A stretch of 64,000 nucleotides of DNA from Diplocloster agilis (GCF_019042275.1 NZ_JAHQCW010000003.1:161394-225393); one strand, 5' to 3'; positions 44,280 to 53,257 are shown, counted from the stretch's first letter. The notes: generated by a model not told the origin, from the sequence alone. Made by a program: numbers and translations.

Positions 44280-45215
44280 CTAAAACAAAAAATTCCGTTC
44301 ATTATACCGCATCATCACCTCCTTCTTCCTGGCATAAGACACCTCCGTATAAATCTGAGTGCTCACGATACTGTTATGTCCCAGCAGCTCCTGGACATCC
44401 CGGATCGTCGCCCCGTTGTTCAGAAGCTGGGTGGCGAAGGAATGCCGCAGATAATGCGGAGTGGCCATCGGATTAATCATGGACTTTCTCTTATATTTCT
44501 CGAATATGTTCTCCACGCTGTAGATAGACAAGCGGTCCCCGTATTTATTCACAAACAGGGCGTTGCAGCTGGGACGGAAACAGTCCCGGAATTTCAGCCA
44601 GCCCATCAGTTTCTTGGCCACGGCAGGAGAGGAGAGGAAGAGCATCCGCTCCTTGCGCCCCTTGCCGTGAATCAGAAGGGTTTCCTCCTCCCGGTTATAA
44701 TCATCCACATTCATCTGGCTGATTTCTCCGATCCTTAAGCCCAGGCAGAAGAGCAGTTCTAAAATGACCGAATCCCGCAGACAGATTTTTTTATGATATT
44801 CACTTTCCAACGCCTCATATTCATCCTGCGTCGCCTCGATCAGATCGCGGACCTCCCGCATGGAGAGCGTTTTTGGCAGAGCCTTTGGCAGAATGAACTT
44901 CCTGGAATTAAAACGGAAAAAGGTCTCGCAGGAGATATTCTCCTGATTCAGGAATTCACAGTATTGCCGGATCGATATAAATTTTCTATGTAAAGATTTT
45001 GCTTTCAGGTTTCGCTCCTGCTGCAGCATCTCAAAATACTGCAGCAGGGTTTGTTGATCCAATACCGGAGCATTTTCCCTCGCAAGCCATGCAAATAAAC
45101 CATTTAAATCACAGCGGTAAGCTTTTAAAGTGGCTTCTGACAGATTCCGGACCACGGTAAGGTGCGTCAGAAATCTTTCCAGGTAATCCTGTTGGGATTG
45201 ATAATGAAAATTCAT
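44280..45215 (-). CDS. Tyrosine recombinase (XerC/D/RecV-like)
   Basis: A 311-residue site-specific recombinase. N-terminal SAM-like core-binding domain (about 8-95) and C-terminal catalytic domain with the full residue set: R161 (GLRIGEIS), K185 (GKGRKER), H254/R257 (HYLRHSFA), H280 (LGHNSIVST) and nucleophile Y289 (IYTEVS). It is intact and of Xer length, with no phage genes around. It lies just outside cassette-head copy 3, so it is the prime candidate for rearranging the cassette-head elements. Direct proof is lacking; a housekeeping Xer role is also possible. Confidence 0.88.
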   Translation of the reverse strand: MNFHYQSQQDYLERFLTHLTVVRNLSEATLKAYRCDLNGLFAWLARENAPVLDQQTLLQYFEMLQQERNLKAKSLHRKFISIRQYCEFLNQENISCETFFRFNSRKFILPKALPKTLSMREVRDLIEATQDEYEALESEYHKKICLRDSVILELLFCLGLRIGEISQMNVDDYNREEETLLIHGKGRKERMLFLSSPAVAKKLMGWLKFRDCFRPSCNALFVNKYGDRLSIYSVENIFEKYKRKSMINPMATPHYLRHSFATQLLNNGATIRDVQELLGHNSIVSTQIYTEVSYARKKEVMMRYNERNFLF

Positions 45216-45274
45216 TTTATAACCTCCTTGTCTTTTGTCGCAGTTTTATAATGTCAATGGATCACATAAATAAA

Positions 45275-45303
45275 AGTATAGTAATATATAGATATAAAAG
45301 CAA
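45275..45303 (-). promoter_or_regulatory. Promoter of the tyrosine recombinase gene
   Basis: On the reverse strand TTGCTT (45303-45298) and TATACT (45280-45275) are 17 bases apart. Tandem TCGACATT decamers (45310-45330) lie directly upstream of the -35, in the same geometry as the repeats of the divergent glmM promoter. Confidence 0.5.
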
Positions 45304-45309
45304 TAAGAG

Positions 45310-45330
45310 AATGTCGAAAAATGTCGAATA
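45310..45330 (-). repeat. Tandem ATGTCGAA(A/T)A decamers
   Basis: ATGTCGAAAA (45311-45320) and ATGTCGAATA (45321-45330), period 10. On the recombinase sense strand they read as two TCGACAT units directly upstream of its promoter, like a direct-repeat activator site. Confidence 0.55.
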
Positions 45331-45364
45331 CGATAGCCCGCCGCAGTTAGAAGGCATACATGAT

Positions 45365-45384
45365 GGTGACATTAGGTGACATTA
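45365..45384 (+). repeat. Tandem GGTGACATTA decamers
   Basis: Two perfect copies of GGTGACATTA (45365-45374 and 45375-45384), about 35 bases upstream of a TATAAT at 45419-45424. They share the core GACATT with the inverted pair at 45310-45330. Probably a regulator site for the glmM promoter. Confidence 0.6.
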
Positions 45385-45418
45385 TCGCAAAAACATAGTA
45401 ATTTGCTCCCTCAAATGA

Positions 45419-45424
45419 TATAAT
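45419..45424 (+). promoter_or_regulatory. -10 element of the glmM promoter
   Basis: TATAAT about 90 bases upstream of the glmM start. The -35 region is poor, which is compatible with activation through the tandem decamers just upstream. Confidence 0.4.
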
Positions 45425-45515
45425 AGGGCAAAAATTATAAAAGAAAAGCATCGCGTTCAATTTAGGTTCCATCCGATCGTATCTAAAAAGAAAGCAGCAT
45501 AAAAGGAGGACCCCT

Positions 45516-46868
45516 ATGGGAAAATATTTTGGCACCGACGGCTTCCGTGGAGAAGCGAATGTGTCCCTGACCGTAGAACATGCCTACAAAGTAGGCCGCT
45601 ACCTGGGCTGGTATTACTCCCGGCAGTCGGAAAAACCATGTAAAGTAGTGATTGGAAAAGACACCCGGCGCTCCAGCTATATGTTTGAATATTCACTGGT
45701 TGCGGGTCTTACCGCCTCAGGCACCGACGCATATCTGCTTCACGTAACCACAACCCCCAGCATTTCCTATGTGGCCCGCACGGAAGATTTTGACTGCGGG
45801 ATCATGATATCCGCCAGCCACAATCCCTACTTTGATAATGGCATCAAACTTTTAAACAGCCAGGGTGAAAAGATGGAAGAGGAAACGATACAAAAGATCG
45901 AAGCCTATCTGGACGGGGAACCGGCGGAGCTGCCCTACGCCGTCGGCGCCGGGATCGGCCGTACGGTAGACTATGTCATCGGGCGGAACCGGTATATCGG
46001 ATATCTGATCTCCCTCGCCACCAGATCCTACCGGAACATGCGGATCGGTCTGGACTGCGCCAACGGAAGCGCCTGGATGATAGCAAGAAGCGTATTTGAA
46101 GCCCTGGGCGCTAAGACCTATGTAATCCATGCGGAGCCGGATGGCATCAACATTAACGAAAAATGCGGATCCACCCATATCGAAGAGCTGCAGGAATTCG
46201 TGATAAAGAACCAATTGGACGCCGGTTTTGCCTTTGACGGAGACGCAGACCGCTGTATCGCTGTGGATGATCAGGGAAATGTGGTGGACGGGGATCTGAT
46301 CCTCTATGTCTGCGCGGTTTATATGAAGGAAAACGGTATGCTGGAAAATAATACGGTGGCTACCACCATTGTATCGAATCTGGGGCTTTATAAAGCGTTT
46401 GAGGAAGCGGGTATCGAATTTGTGAAAACCCAGGTGGGAGATAAATACGTCTATGAAAGTATGGCAAAAAATGATTACTGCATCGGCGGGGAGCAGACCG
46501 GGCATGTGATATTCAGCCGCTATGCGGCGACGGGAGACGGGATACTCACGGCGCTTAAGATTATGGAAGTCATACTGGAGAAAAAGATGCCGCTCAGCAA
46601 ATTAATCAGTCCGGTGACGATTTATCCCCAGGAACAGCAGAACATCCGGGTCAGAAATAAGGAGGATGTGAATAAGGACTCCGATATCCGGGAACTGATC
46701 CGGTCGGTGGAAGAAGAATTGGGAGACACGGGGCGGATTCTGGTCAGGGAGAGCGGGACAGAACCTGTGATCCGTGTCATGGTAGAAGCGAAAACCCAGG
46801 AAGCATGCAGGCATTATGTGGAGCTGGTGGCACAGCACATCAGAGAGAAGGGATATTGTGCGCAATAG
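45516..46868 (+). CDS. glmM: Phosphoglucosamine mutase family protein (GlmM-like)
   Basis: A 450-residue alpha-D-phosphohexomutase converting GlcN-6-P to GlcN-1-P for UDP-GlcNAc. FGTDGFRG at 5-12, the catalytic serine loop ISASHNP (S101), metal loop FDGDADR (240-246), sugar loop GGEQTGH (about 325) and phosphate loop RESGTEP all present. Length matches GlmM, and the N-terminal GKYFGTDGFRG pattern favours GlmM over PgcA. AGGAGG at about 45503 supports the ATG. It is divergent from the recombinase and overlaps or abuts the second VanZ gene. Confidence 0.88.
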   Translation: MGKYFGTDGFRGEANVSLTVEHAYKVGRYLGWYYSRQSEKPCKVVIGKDTRRSSYMFEYSLVAGLTASGTDAYLLHVTTTPSISYVARTEDFDCGIMISASHNPYFDNGIKLLNSQGEKMEEETIQKIEAYLDGEPAELPYAVGAGIGRTVDYVIGRNRYIGYLISLATRSYRNMRIGLDCANGSAWMIARSVFEALGAKTYVIHAEPDGININEKCGSTHIEELQEFVIKNQLDAGFAFDGDADRCIAVDDQGNVVDGDLILYVCAVYMKENGMLENNTVATTIVSNLGLYKAFEEAGIEFVKTQVGDKYVYESMAKNDYCIGGEQTGHVIFSRYAATGDGILTALKIMEVILEKKMPLSKLISPVTIYPQEQQNIRVRNKEDVNKDSDIRELIRSVEEELGDTGRILVRESGTEPVIRVMVEAKTQEACRHYVELVAQHIREKGYCAQ

Positions 46869-47355
46869 GTTTCTGCGATGGGTTCCGGCGGCCCTGGTTA
46901 TGATTCTTATTTTTTCATTTTCGGCTGCGGACGGGGAGGAGTCCGGCTCCACCAGCGGGGTGATTGTAGAACGGATATTAAAACTGGTGGAAGGGGACCG
47001 TCCAATGCCTCCCCAAAAGCGGGAAGCGCTGTTTGAAAGGCTTCAGTTTGCAGTGCGAAAGGGAGCGCATATGACGGAGTATGCGGTTCTGGCCCTTGCT
47101 TTTTTGCTGCCGTTCTCCCAATATTGGCGGCCGGTTTGGCCGCTGGCCTGGCGGGGAGAGCTTGCGTGTTTTTTGTATGCCTGTACGGACGAACTGCATC
47201 AGCGGTTTATCCCGGGGCGCAGCGGACGTTTTCAGGATGTGCTGATCGACAGCGCGGGAGCCCTGGTTGGAATTTTGGTGGGAATCGGCATTTTGAGCTA
47301 TATTCGGAAGAAACATGGAAATATTGAGGATAGAGTGAATAGGACAGCACCATAA
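46858..47355 (+). CDS. VanZ-like membrane protein
   Basis: About 165 residues with three or four membrane segments. PAALVMILIFSFSAADGEES near the start, RKGAHMTEYAVLALAFLL (about 62-80) and TDELHQRFIPGRSGRFQDVLIDSAG (about 110-134, partly quoted) are the VanZ-like core. The frame opens at ATG 46816 inside glmM, but AGAAGGG fits GTG 46858, giving an 11-base overlap. Probably co-transcribed with glmM. Role unknown, envelope-related by family. Confidence 0.82.
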   Translation: MRNRFLRWVPAALVMILIFSFSAADGEESGSTSGVIVERILKLVEGDRPMPPQKREALFERLQFAVRKGAHMTEYAVLALAFLLPFSQYWRPVWPLAWRGELACFLYACTDELHQRFIPGRSGRFQDVLIDSAGALVGILVGIGILSYIRKKHGNIEDRVNRTAP

Positions 47356-47377
47356 AGAGAAAGGAAGCGAATGCCTT

Positions 47378-47968
47378 ATGATGAAGAAAATGATCCTCGT
47401 AACCTCGCCCCCGGCCTGCGGAAAAACGTTTATTTCCAAAAAACTGGCTGAGAATTTAAAACATGTTGTATATTTAGACAAAGACACTCTGATCGTACTG
47501 TCGAATCAGATATTTGCGGTGGCGAATGAAGAGAAAAACAGGAGCTCCGATTTTTTCGAGAAAAATATCCGGGATTATGAATATGAGGCTATTATTAATA
47601 TCGGGCTGGAAGCGCTGGCTTACGATGATATCGTTCTCATCAATGCCCCCTTTACAAAAGAAATCCGGGATAAAGAATACATCGATGAGTTCGGGCGCAA
47701 GCTTGCGAAGCGCAATGCGAAGCTAGTCATCGTATGGGTGGTGACGGATCCTGAGGTATGCCATCAGCGGATGATCAAACGGAATTCCGACCGGGACACC
47801 TGGAAGCTGGAACACTGGGATGAATATATCGCCGGCGTGGATTTTGACATACCGGTGGAACTGGATAATCCCACGGTGAAGGATGATCTGCTCTTGTTTT
47901 ATAACTCGTCAGAGGAAGAGTTTGAGGAATCCATGGAAAGAATCGTCACTATACTGGAAGAAGAATAG
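47378..47968 (+). CDS. P-loop ATP-binding kinase-like protein
   Basis: A 196-residue AAA/zeta-toxin-like P-loop protein: ILVTSPPACGKTFISKKL (6-23) is the Walker A, YLDKDTL (about 32) a possible metal/acceptor motif, and IVWVVTDPEVCHQRMIKRNSD (about 117-137) a kinase-like LID region. It resembles small-molecule or shikimate-like kinases. Substrate unknown. No antitoxin partner is seen next to it, so a toxin role is not suggested. Confidence 0.75.
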   Translation: MMKKMILVTSPPACGKTFISKKLAENLKHVVYLDKDTLIVLSNQIFAVANEEKNRSSDFFEKNIRDYEYEAIINIGLEALAYDDIVLINAPFTKEIRDKEYIDEFGRKLAKRNAKLVIVWVVTDPEVCHQRMIKRNSDRDTWKLEHWDEYIAGVDFDIPVELDNPTVKDDLLLFYNSSEEEFEESMERIVTILEEE

Positions 47969-48085
47969 CGGCGCGAAAAGGCAGGACTATATGGAACAGC
48001 GCCGTATTGGCCCGTCCATAATGGCCTGCCTTCAATAATAGCGTAACAATTATCATAAAATGTCAAATACTCTGTCAGTTATGTC

Positions 48086-48114
48086 TATACATAATGAGAA
48101 AGCGGAGCTATAAT
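48086..48114 (+). promoter_or_regulatory. Candidate promoter for trkA-trkH
   Basis: TATACA (48086-48091) and TATAAT (48109-48114), spacer 17. It is 100 bases before the trkA start, in a 246-base gap that otherwise holds only an imperfect AAGGCAGG/CCTGCCTT repeat (47978-48032). Confidence 0.5.
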
Positions 48115-48214
48115 AGTAATAAGCAATTGGATAAAAGATGTAGAACACCTCTGATGTGGGAATTTATTCCGCATCATTTTAGCGTAACGGGTATACATCT
48201 GACAGGAGGATATC

Positions 48215-49573
48215 ATGGAAATTATCATCGTAGGCGGTGGAAAAGTAGGGGTGACGCTGGTAGAACAGCTCAGCCGGGAAGGGCATAACATTACCCTGAT
48301 TGATATGGACGGGGATAAGCTGCAGCGGATTGCCAATACCTTTGACGTGATGGGAGTGACGGGAAATGGCGCCAGCTACAGTACCCAGATGGAAGCCGGA
48401 GTGGAAACGGCGGATCTGCTGATCGCTGTGACAGGATCGGATGAATTGAACCTGCTGTGCTGCCTGTTCGCTAAGAAAGCCGGGAACTGCCAGACCATCG
48501 CCCGGGTGCGCAACCCGGTTTATAATAAGGAAGTGCGTTACATACAGGAAGAACTGGGGCTGTCTATGGTGATCAACCCCGAATTCGCGGCGTCCATGGA
48601 GATCGCCCGTATTTTAAAGTTCCCGTCAGCCATACGGATCGACACGTTCGCCAAGGGGAAGGTGGAGCTGTTAAAGTTCAAAATTTATCCGGAGTACCAT
48701 CTGGATCAGATGCGGATCACCGATATCAGAGGGAAATTCCGCTGTGATATATTAATCTGCGCGGTGGAAAGAGGGGAAGATGTGATGATCCCGTCGGGTA
48801 ATTTTATCCTCCGGGAAGGCGATATCGTGTCCATCGTGGCGCCGCCGAGGCAGTCCGCCGATTTCTTTCACAGGATCGGGATCGCCAATAACCGGATTAA
48901 GAATGCGCTGATCGTAGGCGGCGGGAAAATATCCTATTACCTGTCGAAGCAGCTGGAAGCTATGGGGATATCCGTGAAAATCATAGAGATGGACAGGGGC
49001 CGCTGCGAAGAGTTAAGCGAGCTGCTGCCAAAGGCAACGATCATATACGGGGACGGAACGGATCAGAGTATTCTGTTAGAAGAGGGAATCCGCCAGGCGG
49101 ATGCGTTTGTAGCGCTTACGAATCTGGATGAAGAGAATATATTGCTGGCTTTGTACGCCAAGAGCCAGTCCAAAGCCAAATTGATCACGAAGGTGAACCG
49201 GATTTCCTTTGATCAGATAATCGACCAGCTGGATATCGACAGTATTATTTATCCGAAATACATTACGGCCAGCTATATTATCCAGTATGTGCGCGCCATG
49301 CAGAATTCCATCGGCAGTAACGTGGAAACCCTGTACCGGATCATCGAAAACCGGGCGGAGGCGCTGGAATTCTGTGTGCATGAGAACTCCCCGGTAGTGG
49401 GGATACCGTTAGAAAAATTGGATCTGAAAGAGAACTTGCTGATCTGCTGTATCAACCGGGATCAACGGGTCATCATCCCGAAAGGGCAGGACACAATCGA
49501 AGTGGGGGATACGGTGATCGTGGTCACCACCAACACCGGGCTGAATGATTTAAAGGACATATTAAAACACTGA
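48215..49573 (+). CDS. trkA: Trk system potassium uptake regulatory protein TrkA
   Basis: A 452-residue peripheral membrane protein that binds NAD(H)/nucleotides and gates TrkH. Two RCK repeats: first Rossmann motif IIIVGGGKVG (3-12) and second ALIVGGGKIS (about 229-238), each followed by a TrkA_C domain ending in GDIVSIVA and GDTVIVVT. GACAGGAGG upstream supports the ATG. It forms an operon with trkH, 11 bases downstream. Full length and intact. Confidence 0.93.
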   Translation: MEIIIVGGGKVGVTLVEQLSREGHNITLIDMDGDKLQRIANTFDVMGVTGNGASYSTQMEAGVETADLLIAVTGSDELNLLCCLFAKKAGNCQTIARVRNPVYNKEVRYIQEELGLSMVINPEFAASMEIARILKFPSAIRIDTFAKGKVELLKFKIYPEYHLDQMRITDIRGKFRCDILICAVERGEDVMIPSGNFILREGDIVSIVAPPRQSADFFHRIGIANNRIKNALIVGGGKISYYLSKQLEAMGISVKIIEMDRGRCEELSELLPKATIIYGDGTDQSILLEEGIRQADAFVALTNLDEENILLALYAKSQSKAKLITKVNRISFDQIIDQLDIDSIIYPKYITASYIIQYVRAMQNSIGSNVETLYRIIENRAEALEFCVHENSPVVGIPLEKLDLKENLLICCINRDQRVIIPKGQDTIEVGDTVIVVTTNTGLNDLKDILKH

Positions 49574-49584
49574 AGAGGTTCGCT

Positions 49585-51024
49585 ATGAATTATAAAATGA
49601 TAAGCTATATTCTGGGAATGGTTCTGAAAATAGAGGCTGTTTTTATGACCCTTCCCTGTCTGGTAGCGGTGATCTATCGGGAAAAGAGCGGATACGCCTT
49701 TTTGGTGGTCATGCTCCTGTGTCTGCTGCTGGGGCAGATTATGACGGCTAAGAAACCTTCGAATAAGATTTTTTATACAAGGGAAGGTTTCGTGACGGTG
49801 GCCTTGTGCTGGATTATGATGAGTATACTCGGCGCCCTGCCTTTTCTGATCAGCGGGGAAATCAAAGGCGTGATAGACGCGCTGTTTGAAACCGTATCCG
49901 GCTTTACGACGACCGGGGCCAGCATCCTGTCGGATGTGGAATCCATGTCCCGCTGTATTCTGTTTTGGAGAAGCTTTACACACTGGATCGGCGGCATGGG
50001 AGTGCTGGTCTTTGTACTGGCGGTGCTGCCCTTCGGCGGTGGAAATGACATCCATCTGATGCGGGCGGAAAGTCCCGGCCCTTCCGTCGGCAAGTTTGTG
50101 CCCAAGGTGCGTTCTACGGCAATGATTCTTTACGGAATATATATTGTGATTACGATTGTCGAGGTTTTATTCCTGCTGGCGGGGAAAATGCCGCTGTTTG
50201 AAGCTCTTTGCAGTACCTTCGGGACCGCCGGTACCGGAGGCTTTGGTGTGAAAAATGACAGCTTTTCCTCCTATTCTCCCTACCTCCAATATGTCGTAAC
50301 CGTATTTATGATACTGTTCGGGATCAATTTTAATGTGTACTTTCTTCTGCTGATCCGCAAGTTTGCACAGGCGTTTAAATTCGAAGAAATAAAATATTAC
50401 CTGGGCATCATCCTGGTGGCGGTCCTGATCGTGACCTTGGATATTCATAAGCTGTTCCCGGACTGGGAGAGCTCTTTTCGGCACGCGTCGTTCCAGGTGG
50501 CCTCCATTATCACGACCACCGGATTTTCCACCGTGGATTTTGACCTGTGGCCGCAAATGTCCAAGACGATTCTGGTTATGCTGATGTTCGTCGGAGCCTG
50601 TGCGGGCAGTACCGGCGGTGGTATTAAGGTGTCGCGGTTTGTAATTCTGCTGAAAACGGTAAAAAAAGAGCTGAATACTTTAATCCATTCCAGAAATATT
50701 AAAAAAATACAGATCAACGGGCGAAGCGTGGAACACGAAGTGGTCCGGTCGGTCAATGTGTTTTTGATCGCCTATGTTATGGTGTTTTCTTTTTCCGTAT
50801 TGCTGATCAGTGTGGATGAGTTTAACCTGACATCCAATTTCACAGCGGTGGCCGCAACCCTGAACAATATCGGACCCGGCCTGGAGATGGTTGGCCCGTC
50901 CCAGAATTTTGGGATGTTTTCCGGGTTCTCCAAGCTGGTCCTGATCTTTGATATGCTGGCCGGCCGGCTGGAACTGTTTCCGCTTTTAATCCTATTCAAA
51001 CCGGCGACCTGGAGGAAGAATTAG
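49585..51024 (+). CDS. trkH: Trk potassium transporter TrkH
   Basis: A 479-residue membrane channel subunit for K+ uptake. Four filter-loop regions are visible: SGFTTTGASI (about 105-114), FGTAGTGGFG (about 212-221), ITTTGFSTVDFD (about 310-321) and ATLNNIGPG (about 428-436), with the TGGGIKVSR motif near 350. It follows trkA directly. Convergent with the thioredoxin-fold gene, with 6 bases between stops and no terminator. Confidence 0.93.
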   Translation: MNYKMISYILGMVLKIEAVFMTLPCLVAVIYREKSGYAFLVVMLLCLLLGQIMTAKKPSNKIFYTREGFVTVALCWIMMSILGALPFLISGEIKGVIDALFETVSGFTTTGASILSDVESMSRCILFWRSFTHWIGGMGVLVFVLAVLPFGGGNDIHLMRAESPGPSVGKFVPKVRSTAMILYGIYIVITIVEVLFLLAGKMPLFEALCSTFGTAGTGGFGVKNDSFSSYSPYLQYVVTVFMILFGINFNVYFLLLIRKFAQAFKFEEIKYYLGIILVAVLIVTLDIHKLFPDWESSFRHASFQVASIITTTGFSTVDFDLWPQMSKTILVMLMFVGACAGSTGGGIKVSRFVILLKTVKKELNTLIHSRNIKKIQINGRSVEHEVVRSVNVFLIAYVMVFSFSVLLISVDEFNLTSNFTAVAATLNNIGPGLEMVGPSQNFGMFSGFSKLVLIFDMLAGRLELFPLLILFKPATWRKN

Positions 51025-51030
51025 GGAAAT

Positions 51031-51693
51031 CTACACCTGTTCCAGCAATTCGACGATTTCTTCCATACTTCTGCTGCCGAAGAGCGTCCGGCTGCCGTTG
51101 AGGATGAGACAGGGAACGCTCATGACCCGGTATTTGTTTTTTATATCAGGGAAATGATGAATGTCAATCATTTCCGCCGTGATAGAAGGGTTCTCAAGCG
51201 CAATGCGCTGACAGGCCATCACCACGTCCGGGCAGAAGGCGCAGGATAGAGTAACCGCGATTTCTATATTCACCGGACCCGCTATTTTGCGGATTCGGTG
51301 TAACAGAGGTTCATCGAGCGGCTGGCCGGGGCCTGCGGTATTATAAAGCGCGATGATAAGGGAATTGAATTGGTGCCCGCCCGGCATCCCGCGGAATTTG
51401 ATACCGGTGAATTCTCCGGTGTGGTTAAAAAGGGCGATACAGGGATAGTACGACACAAAGGCCTGCTTTTCTAAAGCAGGCTCTTCGTCTTTGTTGAGCA
51501 AACGCAGGGAAATTTTGCCGGACAGCCCTTCAAGATCAAAAAACAGCTGCCGGATCTCCTTGGAAAGGGGACCGTTTTCTTCCAAAAAGGCCGCCAGGGT
51601 CACCGGCCTGCGCAGCTTGGCAAAGATCCCAAGCAGGGATCTTCGCATTTCTTCGTCTACAAAACCTTCCGGATAGTTGGAATTTTTCTTCAT
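51031..51693 (-). CDS. Stand-alone AhpF N-terminal-type thioredoxin-fold protein
   Basis: A 220-residue protein with two tandem thioredoxin folds and the redox motif SCAFCPD (C151, C154), the layout of the N-terminal domain of AhpF or of archaeal PDO. The FAD/NAD reductase part of AhpF is missing. It is 14 bases downstream of ahpC, so it probably passes electrons to AhpC from a separate thioredoxin-reductase-like enzyme. That is inference; the reductase is not in the window. Confidence 0.82.
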   Translation of the reverse strand: MKKNSNYPEGFVDEEMRRSLLGIFAKLRRPVTLAAFLEENGPLSKEIRQLFFDLEGLSGKISLRLLNKDEEPALEKQAFVSYYPCIALFNHTGEFTGIKFRGMPGGHQFNSLIIALYNTAGPGQPLDEPLLHRIRKIAGPVNIEIAVTLSCAFCPDVVMACQRIALENPSITAEMIDIHHFPDIKNKYRVMSVPCLILNGSRTLFGSRSMEEIVELLEQV

Positions 51694-51706
51694 AAGTTCC
51701 GTCCGG

Positions 51707-52270
51707 TCAGATCGTGCCGACCAGATCTAGGCCGGGCTTTAAGGTCTTTGCGCCGGGATGCCATTTGGCCGGGCACACCTGGTCCCCGTGTTCCGCCACG
51801 AACTGAGCAGCATAAATTTTCCGGATCAGTTCTTCCGCATTCCGTCCGATTCCGCCGGCGTTGATCTCATACAGGACGACATCGCCTTCCGGATTGATCA
51901 GAAAAGTGCCGCGCTCCGCCATACCGCTTTCTTCAATATACACGTCCAGGTCTCTGGTCAGTATTCCGGTGGGATCGGCTAACATAGGATACTGGATTTT
52001 CTGAATCGTCTTCGAAGCGTCGTGCCAGGCCTTGTGCACGAAGTGGGAATCCGTGGAGATAGAATAAATCTCGCAGTTCAGCTCTCTGAATTTGCTGTAA
52101 TGATCGGCCAGATCCTCCAGCTCGGTGGGACACACAAAGGTGAAATCTGCCGGATAGAAAAACAGGACATTCCATTTTCCCAGTAAATCTTCTTTTTTTA
52201 CTTCTATAAATTTTCCTTCATGATAAGCCTGCAGCTGAAAATCACAAATAGTTCTGCCTATTAAAGACAT
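51707..52270 (-). CDS. ahpC: Peroxiredoxin AhpC
   Basis: A typical 2-Cys peroxiredoxin (187 residues from ATG 52270) reducing peroxides. FFYPADFTFVCPTE (37-50) holds the peroxidatic C47 and GDQVCPAKW the resolving cysteine near residue 165. GGAGG seven bases upstream supports ATG 52270; the frame opens at 52288. First gene of a two-gene unit with the AhpF-N-like protein, downstream of the AraC-type regulator on the same strand. Confidence 0.93.
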   Translation of the reverse strand: MSLIGRTICDFQLQAYHEGKFIEVKKEDLLGKWNVLFFYPADFTFVCPTELEDLADHYSKFRELNCEIYSISTDSHFVHKAWHDASKTIQKIQYPMLADPTGILTRDLDVYIEESGMAERGTFLINPEGDVVLYEINAGGIGRNAEELIRKIYAAQFVAEHGDQVCPAKWHPGAKTLKPGLDLVGTI

Positions 52271-52369
52271 GGTAATTCCTCCATTCAAAATGAAATATTT
52301 TGCGCATAGTATCTGCGGTCTTTGTGATTTTCATACGTTGCCGCGCAGCTGGGCCGCACGCTTTGTATT

Positions 52370-53257
52370 TTACCATTTCTTCCGATACTCGGACGCCGAA
52401 TAACCTTCGGATTTCCGGAACATTTTAGAAAAATAGTTGCTGTCGGGTATTCCGCAAAGTCCCGCGATCTCATCGATGGGCTTGTCCGTAAAACGAAGCA
52501 GTTCTTTCGCGTGGGTCACTCTTCTGGTGCGGAGATAATCGCCGATGGTGACACCATAATATTTCTTAAACTCCCGGGCAAGATAAAACTTACTGATATA
52601 AAATTCTTCCGCCAGGGAATCCAGAGATATTTTTTCCGCAAAATGTACATCCAGATAATCCCGGACCTGTTCCAGTTTTTCTGTACTTTCCTGACTGCTG
52701 GCGCTGTCATTGCGGGTAATGCAAAGGGTCAGAAGATCCGTCAGCAGTTTCGAAATCAGGAATTCCGAGCGCAGATCATTGATTTTCTGAAGCTGGATAA
52801 CCGTCTGTAAAGTAGTGATAAAATCTGTCTGCAGTTCCGTGTGAAACACGGCGTGGGGCAGGATGCTCTCATAAAAGCCATAGTAACAGGAAGCCTGTCT
52901 GCCGTTAAAATGTACCCACATCAGTTCCCAGGGATCGGCCTCGCTGCTGCAATGGGAATAAGGCCGGTTGCAGTCTATGAAAATACAGTCGTTGGCGTGC
53001 AGCGTGTGCTGCCGCCCGCAGTAAGTGAACTGGCCGCTGCCGGACAGAACGGTGAAAAAAAGATAAGAATTCAGATGCTCCCTGCGGCTGGTGTGGCTTT
53101 TCAAACTTTTCAGATACCCCACCTCCTGGACGTAGAAGAGATTTTCGCGGGCGAATTCACTGGGCGTGTTCAAAACCCGATGCGACTTGATAATATCGGA
53201 AGTCGCGTAGGAGTCAAACATCGTTTTTCGAACAGGTATTTTTTCGTCTGTGCTCAT
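52370..53257 (-). CDS. AraC-family transcriptional regulator
   Basis: A 295-residue regulator from ATG 53257 (AGGA seven bases upstream; the frame opens at 53281). N-terminal cupin-like sensor (about 45-150, with GQFTYCGRQHTLHANDCIFI) and C-terminal double helix-turn-helix (about 195-295) with LDSLAEEFYISKFYLAREFK and GIPDSNYFSKMFRKSEGYSA. The family usually senses sugars or small ligands. It is divergent from the GDP-fucose operon and upstream of ahpC, so either could be its target; direct repeats at 53395-53421 point to the former. Confidence 0.88.
   Translation of the reverse strand: MSTDEKIPVRKTMFDSYATSDIIKSHRVLNTPSEFARENLFYVQEVGYLKSLKSHTSRREHLNSYLFFTVLSGSGQFTYCGRQHTLHANDCIFIDCNRPYSHCSSEADPWELMWVHFNGRQASCYYGFYESILPHAVFHTELQTDFITTLQTVIQLQKINDLRSEFLISKLLTDLLTLCITRNDSASSQESTEKLEQVRDYLDVHFAEKISLDSLAEEFYISKFYLAREFKKYYGVTIGDYLRTRRVTHAKELLRFTDKPIDEIAGLCGIPDSNYFSKMFRKSEGYSASEYRKKW

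Noticed and set aside
44280..45215. Tyrosine recombinase as a prophage or ICE integrase
   Set aside because: No phage, conjugation or excisionase genes and no att-like tRNA gene are near it.
45240..45262. TTGACA with TATAAA on the reverse strand before the recombinase
   Set aside because: The two hexamers are nearly adjacent, so they cannot form one promoter; TTGCTT-17-TATACT is better.
45852..46505. Long reverse-strand open frames inside glmM, trkH, manC and similar genes
   Set aside because: They are shadows of GC-rich genes with clear protein motifs on the other strand and lack ribosome sites.
47978..48032. AAGGCAGG/CCTGCCTT repeat after the P-loop kinase gene
   Set aside because: The loop is about 39 bases and no T-run follows, so a terminator is not supported.
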